Shown here in pieces: positions 9,402-17,935 of a DNA stretch of 64,000 nt (its first letter is position 1; the number at the start of each line of letters is the position of its first letter). The DNA is from an uncultured Myxococcales bacterium (lineage in GTDB: Bacteria; Myxococcota_A; UBA9042). Below the pieces are notes generated by a model, which was not told the origin of the DNA, searched no databases, and worked only from the letters and a program-made list of their open reading frames with translations. The stretch lies in NCBI GenBank assembly GCA_903840165.1, contig CAIMEY010000029.1:151883-215882 (forward strand), read 5' to 3'. Both the position numbers and the translations under genes were made by a program.

Positions 9402-9689
9402 GTTCTGGATCTCAGCGCCGCGACGGGCAAAAACCCGGATGGGCATTCGGAGGAGCCGACGAACCTAGGTTCGCCAGCCAAGCAACCGCCACGCGCAGCG
9501 GTCGTAGGTCACTGTACGTGCCGGTCGGGCATTCGTCAAGGTCCTAAACTACTTGAGATTCCTAACAATCCGGCAGCAAGTCCGCAATCGGTCGCGCAAG
9601 GCCAGCATGAGGATAAGTCCTGAAAAGCATAGCCTTTACCCACATTCGCCAGGGCTGCCAACTGGGTGTCGATGGCCAAGCGCTTGACG

Positions 9690-11723
9690 TCACAGCTTGC
9701 CGTCTAGGACCTTGCGCACGACGTCCCGCAGCAAGGCGCTCGATAATTCCACTTGCACCAAGCGCCCTTGCAGATACACAGTTGGGGTCCCTTTGAGATC
9801 GGCTTTCTCCGCCTCGGCCGCATCAGCCTTGATCTGCAACAAAGCGGCTTTGCCCTCGACAACGGCCTGAGCCTTGACCTGGTCAAGCCCCACCTTGACC
9901 GCTATTTCCTTGATTGTTCGCGCAATGACCGCCTGAGCTGCAGCTTGCGCATGGGCAGGATCGGGCGCGGCGTCGCCTTGCTCGTCATCTGGCTGCAGCG
10001 CGGTCAATTCTTGTTGCGATTGAGCGAGTTGATCATAGTTCTGCTGAACAAAAGCAAGGAACTTGCCTTGTTGCTGCGCCGCGTGGGCCCAGAAAGCCAG
10101 GGCGCAGGCTGCCGGATGCATGTCGCGCTGCAGGTTGGGGTTACAGGCGTCCGACAAGGGAAACTGCTTAAAGACGATGCTCAGGTCGCTGGCAAATTCC
10201 GCTTGTAGAACAACAAGCTTGGGCAGTAGCTTGGCACAGAACACGCACTCCAAATCCAGAAATACCGTCATCTGGGCCTTGGCGCCCACGGGCCCGAGGC
10301 GTGGCGAATTTTTCGCATCAAATACATGGACTTCCTTGGCCAGGGGCGGCGCAGGCTCGATCTCCTTGCCACCCTCAATCAGCGCCCGGTACAGCTGGGC
10401 ATGGGGGGTACCTTTGGCCAACACCTTGTTCGCACGCTGCAATTCCTCATCGACGACGGTCTGAAAATCGGCCAACTGCCTTGCGCCCGACACTTTTCGA
10501 CCGTTGACATAGCAAGTCGGCGTACCCCTGGCACCTACGCGCTCGGCAAGGATGCCATCCTGGGCAATCCTCGATTCTGGCAGGGCTTTTTCCACGCAGA
10601 TCTGCCACGCCAACGGGTCCGCACCGGCGGCCACCGCGTACCGCGCGAGGTCAAAGGCTTCGAGGGCCTGCGGATTGGCGTAAAGCAGATCCACATAAGG
10701 CCAGAATTTCCCTTGACTATGAGCGCACATCGCCGCCACAGCTGCCTCGTGGGCGTGGGCGTGAAAGCTCAGGGGCAGGTTGACGTGTACGAGGCGCAGG
10801 GTTTTGGCATTATTGGCGCGCAGTTCTTCAAGTGTTTTTGAGACCTTACTGCAGAACGGACACTGGAAATCGCTGAACCAGACCACCGTGACAGGCGCGT
10901 CCGCGGGGCCCTGCTCCGGCTCGTCACCGCGCAGCGAAACCTTCCAGATTGTAGAATCTTCTTCATCTGCGCGCTGTTTGGCGGCTGGCGGCGCAGGGGG
11001 CACGGGCCCACCCTGAAAAATCCACTGTTCGATGGAATCGGCCTTTGCTGGACTATTCTTGCGGGTCATAGTTTCGCGCAATTTGTCTCGCGTGACGCCA
11101 CTGGCTAGGGCTGCATCGGCCAGCCGAATCTCAGCGTCAATCGCTTTCTCAAACATTTCTAATGGTTGAGCCCCAGTCAACAAGGTTCCGTTGATGAAGA
11201 ACGTCGGGGTCCCGCGGGCCTCCAGGGCATTGGCAATCGCTTGTTGGCGATCGACTTGGGCCGCGATGTTGGGGTCTTGGTTGTCTCGGTCAAACTTCTT
11301 GAGATCACAGCCGATTTCACCCGCCCAAATTCGGTAATTCTCCGTGGACAAGGAAGTCTGATTGGAAAACAGCTTTGCGTACATTTCCCAGAACTTTCCC
11401 TGCTGCTGTGCCGCCATAGCCGCTATTGCCGCTGGCCGGGCGTTGGCGTGAAAGGACAGGGGTTGATGCACGAAAACAAGGCGAAGGTCATCGCCGTAGC
11501 GCTTGCGCAGCGCCTCGACCGTCACATAGGCACGACTGCAAAAAGGACATTGAAAATCGCTAAATTGAATGAGGGTCACCTTGGCATTAGGGTTGCCAAT
11601 ACTGGCCACGGGTGAGGCGTGGGGATGCTGCACATGGGCCGGTTGCGCGGCGACAACCCACGGCGCGACAAGCAGACAGGCCAATGACACAAGGAGGCTG
11701 AGACAAAGGCGGCGCTGACGCAT
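9690..11723 (-). CDS. Triple DsbA/thioredoxin-like periplasmic oxidoreductase
   Basis: Exported protein of 677 residues built from three consecutive DsbA-like (Thioredoxin_4) domains. Signal peptide: LCLSLLVSLACLLVAPWVVAA. Active sites are CPFC at 59-62, CPFC at 288-291 and CVFC at 493-496, each in the context FSDFQ or LDLE. Each domain keeps the cis-Pro loop (GTPTFFINGT near 171, GTPTCYVNGR near 400, GTPTVYLQGR near the C-terminus). Linkers of 20-40 residues rich in Pro/Ala join domains 1-2 and 2-3. The likely role is thiol-disulfide exchange in the periplasm. Three complete domains in one chain is unusual; DsbA-type proteins mostly have one. Start is ATG with GGAGG seven bases upstream. No dsbB or dsbD partner is nearby. 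Confidence 0.88.
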   Translation of the reverse strand: MRQRRLCLSLLVSLACLLVAPWVVAAQPAHVQHPHASPVASIGNPNAKVTLIQFSDFQCPFCSRAYVTVEALRKRYGDDLRLVFVHQPLSFHANARPAAIAAMAAQQQGKFWEMYAKLFSNQTSLSTENYRIWAGEIGCDLKKFDRDNQDPNIAAQVDRQQAIANALEARGTPTFFINGTLLTGAQPLEMFEKAIDAEIRLADAALASGVTRDKLRETMTRKNSPAKADSIEQWIFQGGPVPPAPPAAKQRADEEDSTIWKVSLRGDEPEQGPADAPVTVVWFSDFQCPFCSKVSKTLEELRANNAKTLRLVHVNLPLSFHAHAHEAAVAAMCAHSQGKFWPYVDLLYANPQALEAFDLARYAVAAGADPLAWQICVEKALPESRIAQDGILAERVGARGTPTCYVNGRKVSGARQLADFQTVVDEELQRANKVLAKGTPHAQLYRALIEGGKEIEPAPPLAKEVHVFDAKNSPRLGPVGAKAQMTVFLDLECVFCAKLLPKLVVLQAEFASDLSIVFKQFPLSDACNPNLQRDMHPAACALAFWAHAAQQQGKFLAFVQQNYDQLAQSQQELTALQPDDEQGDAAPDPAHAQAAAQAVIARTIKEIAVKVGLDQVKAQAVVEGKAALLQIKADAAEAEKADLKGTPTVYLQGRLVQVELSSALLRDVVRKVLDGKL

Positions 11724-11808
11724 CGGAGGCCCTCCGGGAACGAGAATTGGCGTTGTAGTACACTGTTACAACTCGTTGATATTACTTACAAATCGCCAGC
11801 CAGGAATC

Positions 11809-13488
11809 CTAAACAACTAATACTTCCTGGTACTTACCAAACACGACCCTGAGCGCACCACTGATTTCGCCTGTCGTGGCGCGGGCTTTGGCTGCTTGAG
11901 CAATTTTGGGCAAGAGGTTATCCCCGCAGCGTGCGGCGTCGGCCAGGGCCTGCATAGCCTGGGCGTGGGCTGCCTGGTCACGGGACAGACGAAGCGCTTG
12001 CACCGCCGCCACTTGGTCCCTTTCGACCTGGGCATCCACCTTGAGGACTGGCATCGGCTCTTCGTGCGCCGCACGGAACTGATTGACGCCGACAATCACC
12101 TGCTCGCCGGACTCGACAGCCCGTTGGTACCGGTAGGCACTGTCTTGGATCTCCCTTTGCGGATAGCCTTTTTCGATGGCCGCGACCATGCCGCCCATTT
12201 CGTCGATGCGCGTCAAGTAGGCGCGGGCCTGCTGTTCCAGGGAATCCGTCCACGATTCAATGAGATAGCTACCTGCTAGCGGGTCAACCGCATCGGCCAC
12301 GCCAGACTCAAAGGCGATAATCTGCTGGGTACGCAGGGCGATTTGCGCCGCCGCCTCTGTGGGTAAACCTAGCGCTTCATCACGCGAATTGGTGTGCAAA
12401 GACTGCGTTCCACCGAACACGGCCGCCAACGCCTGCAGCGTGACACGCACGATGTTGTTGTCCGGTTGCTGGGCCGTCAGCGTGGAACCGCCTGTTTGCG
12501 TGTGGAATCGCAGTTTGCAGGACTCGTCGTTGCGGGCACCAAAGCGCTCGCGCATGATCCGCGCCCAGAGCCGCCGCGCCGCGCGAAATTTGGCGATTTC
12601 CTCAAGAAAGTTATTGTGACCATTAAAGAAAAAGGCAATGCGCCCAGCGAAATCGTCAATGTCTAGGCCGGCCGCCATGGCTGCTTCGACATAAGCCACG
12701 CCATCGCCAAGGGTAAAGGCGATCTCTTGGGCGGCATCACAGCCGGCCTCACGGACGTGGTAGCCACTGATGGAAATCGTATTCCATTTAGGCACTTCTG
12801 TTGCACACCACGCGAACAAGTCGGTGATGAGGCGCATCGACGGCCGTGGCGGATAAATGTAAGTGCCGCGCGCCATGTACTCCTTGAGCACATCGTTTTG
12901 CACCGTGCCCGTCAGGCCCTTGGGGTCTAGGTCCCGCTCCTGGGCCACGGTGTACAGATAGCCCAGCAGCGTGGTCGCTGTTGCATTGATGGTCATGGAA
13001 ATACTAACTTTATCCAGGGCAATGCCGGCCGTGAGGATGTCCATGTCCTGCACCGAGGCGATGGACACGCCGACCTTGCCAACTTCCCCTTCAGCCATCG
13101 GATCATCGGGGTCGTAGCCCATCTGCGTCGGCAGGTCGAAGGCGACGGACAAGCCGGTCTGGCCGCGGTCCAGGAGGTAGCGATAACGGGCATTGGACTC
13201 GGCGGCTGTACCAAACCCCGCGTATTGACGCATGGTCCACAGGCGACCGCGGTACATCGTCGGTTGCACGCCACGGGTATAGGGGTACTGCCCCGGAAGC
13301 CCTTGATTGGTCAAATAATCTTCAGCAGCCTTGGTCGCCGTATCGGGCTCGGGCGCGTAGAGCGGCGCAACAGCATCGCCCGTGGAGCGGGTAAATGCCT
13401 TTCGACGCAGGCCTTTTTTCTCAGCGGCGGCCAATGGCTTGTTGAGCCAAGCGTTCAGGGCCAGTTGCAGGGCAGTGGGTTCAGCCAT
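11809..13488 (-). CDS. Methylmalonyl-CoA mutase family, large (catalytic) subunit
   Basis: Acyl-CoA mutase substrate-binding subunit of 559 residues, interconverting methylmalonyl-CoA and succinyl-CoA or a related pair. Family motifs: [34 protein letters not shown], the TIM-barrel signature [33 protein letters not shown] and [20 protein letters not shown]. The protein ends at FGKYQE, with no B12-binding DxHxxG domain, so a separate small B12 subunit is needed as in archaeal-type mutases; none is encoded in this window. The start is the ATG preceded by CGGAGACTTGGACG; an in-frame extension of 54 codons upstream has no family similarity. Could equally be an isobutyryl- or ethylmalonyl-CoA mutase type subunit. 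Confidence 0.9.
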   Translation of the reverse strand: MAEPTALQLALNAWLNKPLAAAEKKGLRRKAFTRSTGDAVAPLYAPEPDTATKAAEDYLTNQGLPGQYPYTRGVQPTMYRGRLWTMRQYAGFGTAAESNARYRYLLDRGQTGLSVAFDLPTQMGYDPDDPMAEGEVGKVGVSIASVQDMDILTAGIALDKVSISMTINATATTLLGYLYTVAQERDLDPKGLTGTVQNDVLKEYMARGTYIYPPRPSMRLITDLFAWCATEVPKWNTISISGYHVREAGCDAAQEIAFTLGDGVAYVEAAMAAGLDIDDFAGRIAFFFNGHNNFLEEIAKFRAARRLWARIMRERFGARNDESCKLRFHTQTGGSTLTAQQPDNNIVRVTLQALAAVFGGTQSLHTNSRDEALGLPTEAAAQIALRTQQIIAFESGVADAVDPLAGSYLIESWTDSLEQQARAYLTRIDEMGGMVAAIEKGYPQREIQDSAYRYQRAVESGEQVIVGVNQFRAAHEEPMPVLKVDAQVERDQVAAVQALRLSRDQAAHAQAMQALADAARCGDNLLPKIAQAAKARATTGEISGALRVVFGKYQEVLVV

Positions 13489-13633
13489 CGTCCAAGTCTC
13501 CGCAGCCAAAGGGCCGCGCCGGGGCAACTTTGGCACCGGCCGAGGTTGGGCGCAACCGCTAGCGCCCGGTCTATGCGCCCAAGGGGAACGCAAGTGCGGG
13601 CCTGGTCGGCCCAGAACGCCAAGCAATCGCCTG

Positions 13634-14554
13634 CTATTTTGAATGAACACCAGGGCTTGGCAAGGCGACCAGTTGCTCGACGAGCCGTCGCCCTGCCCGC
13701 TGTCGGTCTCTGGTGGCCTTTTGCTCCCAGGCCCGCGCCCCGGCAGCGATGTTGCCGGCGTAGTACCGCCCGGTCACGCCTGTGATCAGAAAGGCACCGC
13801 CAAGCCAAGCGTGTTCGGCAAATAACGCCGCATTAAGCCAAATAAAACCGCCATTAACGACCAATGCCGCGCCCGCTTGCTCGGGTTCGCCGGCCAGCAG
13901 TTGCCCCAGGCCCGGAAGGGCGGCGGACAAGGCACCCCCTATCCAGCGCTGACGGTCAGGGCGCAGCGAAAGGCGTTCTAGCGCGACTGAATCAACGGCA
14001 TCTCCTAGCAATTTCAGCGAACAAGCGCGCCCCATCTCCTCCTGTGCGCCTTGCAGGTGCAGCACGCAGCGCAGCCGTTGCGCCATTGCGACCTCTGTGA
14101 CATCCGTAGATAAATCCTCTACTTGACCGAGCAAATGCACCGCGCGCGCCGTTTGCCCCGCCGCCGCCAGCGCCAGGGCCAGCAAGGGCGTCTGCCCCAG
14201 GGCTCGCAGCGGCTCAGGGTCGGCTTGCACAGCCTGCTCAAGAAACGTTGCAGCTAGGCTTGGTTGCCCCTCAGCCAGCAAGCGATGGCCAAAATCGTAG
14301 CCCAGGCCCGGCTGCAGCCACGGCAGTTGGCCAGCGGCGTCCAGGCGTTGCAACTCCTGCATGGCTGCCGGATAGAGCCCGAGATCACTGAGAAAGATCA
14401 CAAATTCGGCCGACGTCCCGGCGCTAACCTCTGTGACCGAAGCCGCTAGGGGCAGCGCGCGGGCCTCGGACGAGGTCAACAAGGCCAAGGACAGCGCAAA
14501 CAACCGGAACGCGCCCAGCGAAGGCAAGGATGGGCATCGATTATTGCGCCGCAT
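13634..14554 (-). CDS. Exported membrane protein with PGLGQ motif, paralogue 2 (unknown function)
   Basis: Not assigned to a named family. The 306-residue protein has a signal peptide ([16 protein letters not shown]), a helical TPR-like middle with repeated Ala/Leu-rich helices, and a C-terminal membrane region that opens with [22 protein letters not shown]. That S.LPGLGQ.Y.G...G pattern resembles TM2/DUF5683-like hairpins. The gene just upstream has the same architecture and the motif GALSALLPGLGRVYQGRWQDG, so the two are paralogues. It overlaps that gene by 14 bases and has AAGGA 11 bases before its ATG. It closes a four-gene operon with a LolA-like and a YidD-like protein, which points to a cell-envelope role. 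Confidence 0.75.
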   Translation of the reverse strand: MRRNNRCPSLPSLGAFRLFALSLALLTSSEARALPLAASVTEVSAGTSAEFVIFLSDLGLYPAAMQELQRLDAAGQLPWLQPGLGYDFGHRLLAEGQPSLAATFLEQAVQADPEPLRALGQTPLLALALAAAGQTARAVHLLGQVEDLSTDVTEVAMAQRLRCVLHLQGAQEEMGRACSLKLLGDAVDSVALERLSLRPDRQRWIGGALSAALPGLGQLLAGEPEQAGAALVVNGGFIWLNAALFAEHAWLGGAFLITGVTGRYYAGNIAAGARAWEQKATRDRQRAGRRLVEQLVALPSPGVHSK

Positions 14555-15425
14555 GATCTCGCATTCCTTGACGAATTTCGGCGTGTAAGCGCTGCTGTTG
14601 CTGCTGATTCTGCAGCACGGCGCCGAGCCAAGAGCCATACACATTGCCCGCGTAAAGAACGGCCGTCACAGCGCCCAAGACCCAGCCACGGGTCGAGTGT
14701 AACCCCGCTTGGGCAAAGCCAGTCTCGGCAAAATATGCCGGCACGACCAGCACGCCCAGGGTGGCCGCGCCATCCTGCCAACGTCCCTGGTAAACGCGCC
14801 CCAGGCCGGGCAGGAGCGCCGATAGCGCCCCCGCTAAAGCCGGCGAATAAGCTGGTAAATCATTGGAACGCGCCAGCCAAAGCGCTGTCTGTCGCTGCCA
14901 AGCGTCGCCTTGGTTGGCCAGCGAGGGCAAAGGCGGGCGCTGCGGAGAATTTGCATCGATGGACAGCAGTTTTCTCTGAATATCAAGCAGTTGCAGGTCG
15001 CTTAAGCCGTCATGCCCGACAGCAGAATCCTCCGGTCGTGCAGGCCGCACCTGACACCAAGGCGAGGGCTCTAGGCCCGGCTGAACGATGGCCTGCAAGA
15101 CGCAAGATCTCATTATAAGTTCAGGGCTTTTCGCGACAACATCGCGATAGCGGCCGTCGTTCAACAAGCGCAGCGCCGGCCCGTCCTCATGGGCCTGCAA
15201 AAGGCAGTGGGTCGCCAGCGTCAGCGCCGGCCGGGGGGCGGCAGTCTGCCCATGCAGGTCGCGCAACGCTTCCACGGCGCACGCTTGGTGCTGGCCCATG
15301 TCCGCCAGTTGCTGGGCAAGTGACAGAGGTTCCGCTTGCGCAACAAAGGGTTGCAACACGATCGTCAAGCTCACGCAGCAAGCCAGGGCCAGCGTCATGG
15401 CACAAGGGCGAGAGGACTTGGTCAT
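14541..15425 (-). CDS. Exported membrane protein with PGLG motif, paralogue 1 (unknown function)
   Basis: Unrecognised envelope protein of 294 residues. It has an N-terminal hydrophobic signal (CAMTLALACCVSLTIVLQPF), several Cys residues spread through a soluble helical middle, and two or three membrane helices near the C-terminus starting with GALSALLPGLGRVYQG. The ATG overlaps the stop of the YidD-like gene (ATGA), so the genes are translationally coupled; a start six codons upstream is also possible. The C-terminal tail is Gln-rich (LQNQQQQQRLHAEIRQG). The downstream paralogue shares the same layout. Function can only be guessed from its coupling to YidD- and LolA-like genes. Confidence 0.75.
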   Translation of the reverse strand: MTKSSRPCAMTLALACCVSLTIVLQPFVAQAEPLSLAQQLADMGQHQACAVEALRDLHGQTAAPRPALTLATHCLLQAHEDGPALRLLNDGRYRDVVAKSPELIMRSCVLQAIVQPGLEPSPWCQVRPARPEDSAVGHDGLSDLQLLDIQRKLLSIDANSPQRPPLPSLANQGDAWQRQTALWLARSNDLPAYSPALAGALSALLPGLGRVYQGRWQDGAATLGVLVVPAYFAETGFAQAGLHSTRGWVLGAVTAVLYAGNVYGSWLGAVLQNQQQQQRLHAEIRQGMRDHAAQ

Positions 15426-15886
15426 GGCGAACAGCTCAAACACGGCGTTGTCTCATAGCGTTGCACGGGGTCGCTGAGGTGAATGCCATCCACGGCGGGG
15501 CTGTAGGGCAGATGCATCGCGCCCGGGTGATCGCGCAACAAGCGGTCGGCCCCAAGCAAAACGCCGCGCCACAGGCCAAATCGCTGGATCGCTTGATCCG
15601 CAAAGTGGGAACAACTCGGCGTAAAAGCGCAAAGATCCAGATCCGTCTGCGCCGGCAAGGCCCGGTACAAGCCCAGGGTTAGCCAGGCAAGGCCAAAGGG
15701 CACGCTGCCGTCCCAGGTCGTCCATGGCGAAGAATCCGGTTCCTGATCTGGGCGTTGTGCCCGATCGAGGTAGAGGACCGCCTCGACAAGCGTCGGCGTA
15801 GGGGGCTCAGCCGCAGCGGTGGCGCCTGTCGTTAGGGCAAGAATGCACGCTAAACTTATGACATTGAAGCGTATTGCTCGGTTCAT
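15422..15886 (-). CDS. YidD-like protein with signal peptide
   Basis: The segment CAFTPSCSHFADQAIQRFG followed by GADRLLRDHPG matches the YidD (membrane protein insertion efficiency factor) signature C.F.PSCS.YA..A....G and RL.RCHP, except that the second cysteine of RCHP is replaced (RDHP). Unlike canonical YidD, which is a short cytoplasmic membrane-associated protein of 70-90 residues, this one is 154 residues and begins with a signal peptide (IRFNVISLACILALTTGATA), which would export the domain. It overlaps the LolA-like gene upstream and the PGLG-motif gene downstream by four bases each. Function is unknown; the family assignment is good. Confidence 0.8.
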   Translation of the reverse strand: MNRAIRFNVISLACILALTTGATAAAEPPTPTLVEAVLYLDRAQRPDQEPDSSPWTTWDGSVPFGLAWLTLGLYRALPAQTDLDLCAFTPSCSHFADQAIQRFGLWRGVLLGADRLLRDHPGAMHLPYSPAVDGIHLSDPVQRYETTPCLSCSP

Positions 15887-16617
15887 GGTAGAACCTGCAC
15901 GCGTGCATCAGCCGCAGCACCCAGACATTGGCTTGCGCCCGCAGGGGGAGTACCGCCCGGCAAGACCTTGAATGTCCAGTGTTCTTTGCGCACAACCGCC
16001 TGCTTATGCAGGACTTCTGTGTCCGCCGTCGTCGGCACCGACAAAGCGCCGACGCGTTGAGGAGGGCCAAAGCGATAGGTACGCACGTGCTGCGCGTCTG
16101 CATCAGAAATTTCTACACTTTTAGGACCTTGCGCGGTCTCGAGCGCCCGAATCTTGGCCAGAGGTCGCCCTTGAGGGTCCTCGATCTGCCAGTTTTCCCA
16201 CGTCCCCTGCGGCGTACGTTCGCGCGCGATCAGCTTAGCATTGTTGGGTAAAACTTCGGCCGGAGAGCGCAAGCCGACCAGCAGTGCATCCAGCATCGCC
16301 GGCACTTCCGGCTTGGCCTTGACCTGCCGGAGCAGCGTGCGTTCAGCGGGATAGTAGATCGATAACCCCTCGGATGCTAACCACATTCGCTGCTGTAGTG
16401 GCTCCTGCACCCAGAGGCAAGTCTGCCCATGGCGGTCCAGCCAAAGGGTGCCGCGGGAGGAAGGCTCGGCGTCCACCTGCAGCGAAAACGCGAGGTGCAG
16501 TGCCTGTCGCAGATGCCCCGCGTGCAACTGCAGGGGCATCGGTTGCGCCGAAGCGATGGCGGGCATCAGGGCCCCAAACAGGATAGTCAATAGACGCAAC
16601 CCTGCGCACGGATTCAT
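15883..16617 (-). CDS. LolA-like outer membrane lipoprotein carrier protein
   Basis: Exported protein of 244 residues resembling the LolA/LolB-like fold: signal peptide (LRLLTILFGALMPAIASA), then a beta-rich chain with RGTLWLDRHGQTCLWVQEP and the MWLASEGLSIYYPAERTL strand pair typical of LolA-like sorting proteins, followed by further beta strands. I start at the ATG that gives the cleanest signal peptide; the frame is open 33 codons further upstream. It is the first gene of a four-gene operon (LolA-like, YidD-like, two PGLG-motif paralogues) in which every junction overlaps. Fold assignment is by pattern, so function is tentative. Confidence 0.62.
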   Translation of the reverse strand: MNPCAGLRLLTILFGALMPAIASAQPMPLQLHAGHLRQALHLAFSLQVDAEPSSRGTLWLDRHGQTCLWVQEPLQQRMWLASEGLSIYYPAERTLLRQVKAKPEVPAMLDALLVGLRSPAEVLPNNAKLIARERTPQGTWENWQIEDPQGRPLAKIRALETAQGPKSVEISDADAQHVRTYRFGPPQRVGALSVPTTADTEVLHKQAVVRKEHWTFKVLPGGTPPAGASQCLGAAADARVQVLP

Positions 16618-16935
16618 CAAACAGCTCAGGCGACGCGAACCGAGTGGCAGGCGCGTTGAGCTGAAGGCTGAAATCATGCGCTTTAGGGCGTTCAATCCTT
16701 TGTATCCACTGACCAATTGCTTGGGTGAGACGCGCCTGCGTCCAGACTAGTACCTCAAATCCGAAGTTCCTTGCGGGTTCGAGATACGGCGTTTGCTTCT
16801 AGTTTCCTAGGGGGCGCGCCGCCCCCGTCGCCCGCGCGTGCGGGCTCACCTCTGCGTTCGGCCGGGTCCCCTGCTGCAAAGTCCGCATCGCCGCGAGCTT
16901 TCCGGTAACCCGCAAAGCAGTTAGGGTTACGTGTG
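16618..16935. other. Intergenic region upstream of LolA-like operon
   Basis: About 320 bases without a supported gene. It should hold the promoter of the LolA/YidD operon. A GC-rich dyad, GGGGGCG-CGC-CGCCCCC, lies at 16810-16826, without a T run. No promoter hexamers stand out. Confidence 0.4.
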
Positions 16936-17730
16936 CTAGAGCCATCCCAGCCCGACCCAAGCCGCGGCGGAGAGTTCGCTGCTCTGGTTTTTGCCGTAGT
17001 ACATCACTGATCCGCCTTCGATTTTGGCTGTGAAGCGCCAGTGATCGCCGATGCCGAGTTCACCGCCAAAGCCAAGCAGAACAGGCACAGCCACAGCGCT
17101 TGAGGGCAGTAGGTACCAGGAAACTGGCACGCGAAGACTAAATGAAACCCATGTTTTTGGTAGTATTTCCTGACTTGCGACGAGGCCAGGCACCCCTAGG
17201 TCCAGGCCAAAGACCTTGGTCGTACCGCCTGGGGAGGGCGGAAAATCGGTGACGCCGCCCATCGCTGTGATTTCAGGGCGTCCCACCAGGGCAAAGTGCC
17301 ATCCGTCCAGGGTCGCAAAGCGAAATCGGTAGCCGCAACCCACGCCGGCACCGAAGCTACCCAGACGCGTCGCTTGACCGTAGGCCAAGCGAATTTGTGG
17401 TGCAATATCAACAAGAGACGTCAGGCCGTAACCCAGCCCTAGGCGAATATCCGGCACACCGACAGCGGCAAACAGCGCCCGCTCATCCTGGTCCAATGGC
17501 TGCGCCCCTTGGAGTTCACCGTGCTGACCCGCCGCTTGGGCTGGTGCTGCCACCAGCAGAGGCGCCACACAAATGCATAGAATAACAGCCCAATTTCGAA
17601 ATTCGCTTCGCCTAGGCGCCGAACTTGGGCCCGCAGCCCTCCGGACAGCCCGCACGCTGGCCGAACAACGCCGGGCACGCCCTGCTAGGCGGGAACTGAT
17701 GAGCCAAAACGTATTGAAATTTTGTCGCAT
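16936..17730 (-). CDS. Putative outer-membrane beta-barrel protein (unknown function)
   Basis: Unrecognised protein of about 264 residues. A hydrophobic export segment (NWAVILCICVAPLLVAAPAQA) is followed by alternating-pattern strands such as IRLGLGYGLTSLVDIAPQIRLAYGQ-type repeats (LGLGYGLTSL, IRLAYGQ), VGCGYRFRFATLDGW and a C-terminus AAAWVGLGWL, which suits a small barrel of 8-10 strands. The chosen ATG leaves a long, Arg-rich region before the signal core, so the true start may be an internal GTG. No operon partner is evident; the FHA/sigma-54 gene lies 205 bases upstream on the same strand. Confidence 0.6.
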   Translation of the reverse strand: MRQNFNTFWLISSRLAGRARRCSASVRAVRRAAGPSSAPRRSEFRNWAVILCICVAPLLVAAPAQAAGQHGELQGAQPLDQDERALFAAVGVPDIRLGLGYGLTSLVDIAPQIRLAYGQATRLGSFGAGVGCGYRFRFATLDGWHFALVGRPEITAMGGVTDFPPSPGGTTKVFGLDLGVPGLVASQEILPKTWVSFSLRVPVSWYLLPSSAVAVPVLLGFGGELGIGDHWRFTAKIEGGSVMYYGKNQSSELSAAAWVGLGWL

Positions 17731-17935
17731 TGCAGCCTCGGTCCTTGGGCCAAGCCGCGCGCCGCCCCGCAGCAGAAGGTCAACGGCGGCGGGCAGTGGC
17801 CCACGGTGCCATGTACGCCAACGCCGCACCGTGTCAAAAAAATCCCGAGGTGACGGCCAGGCAAGGCTTCACGTGCGCATGCCTGGCCGCCAACACTTTA
17901 GCGAGCAAATACCAATACCTGATAGGGCAGGACTT

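Noticed and set aside
16810..16826. GGGGGCG-CGC-CGCCCCC dyad as a terminator
   Set aside because: Short GC-rich dyads are common in this DNA; the loop is only three bases, no T run follows, and no gene ends near it.
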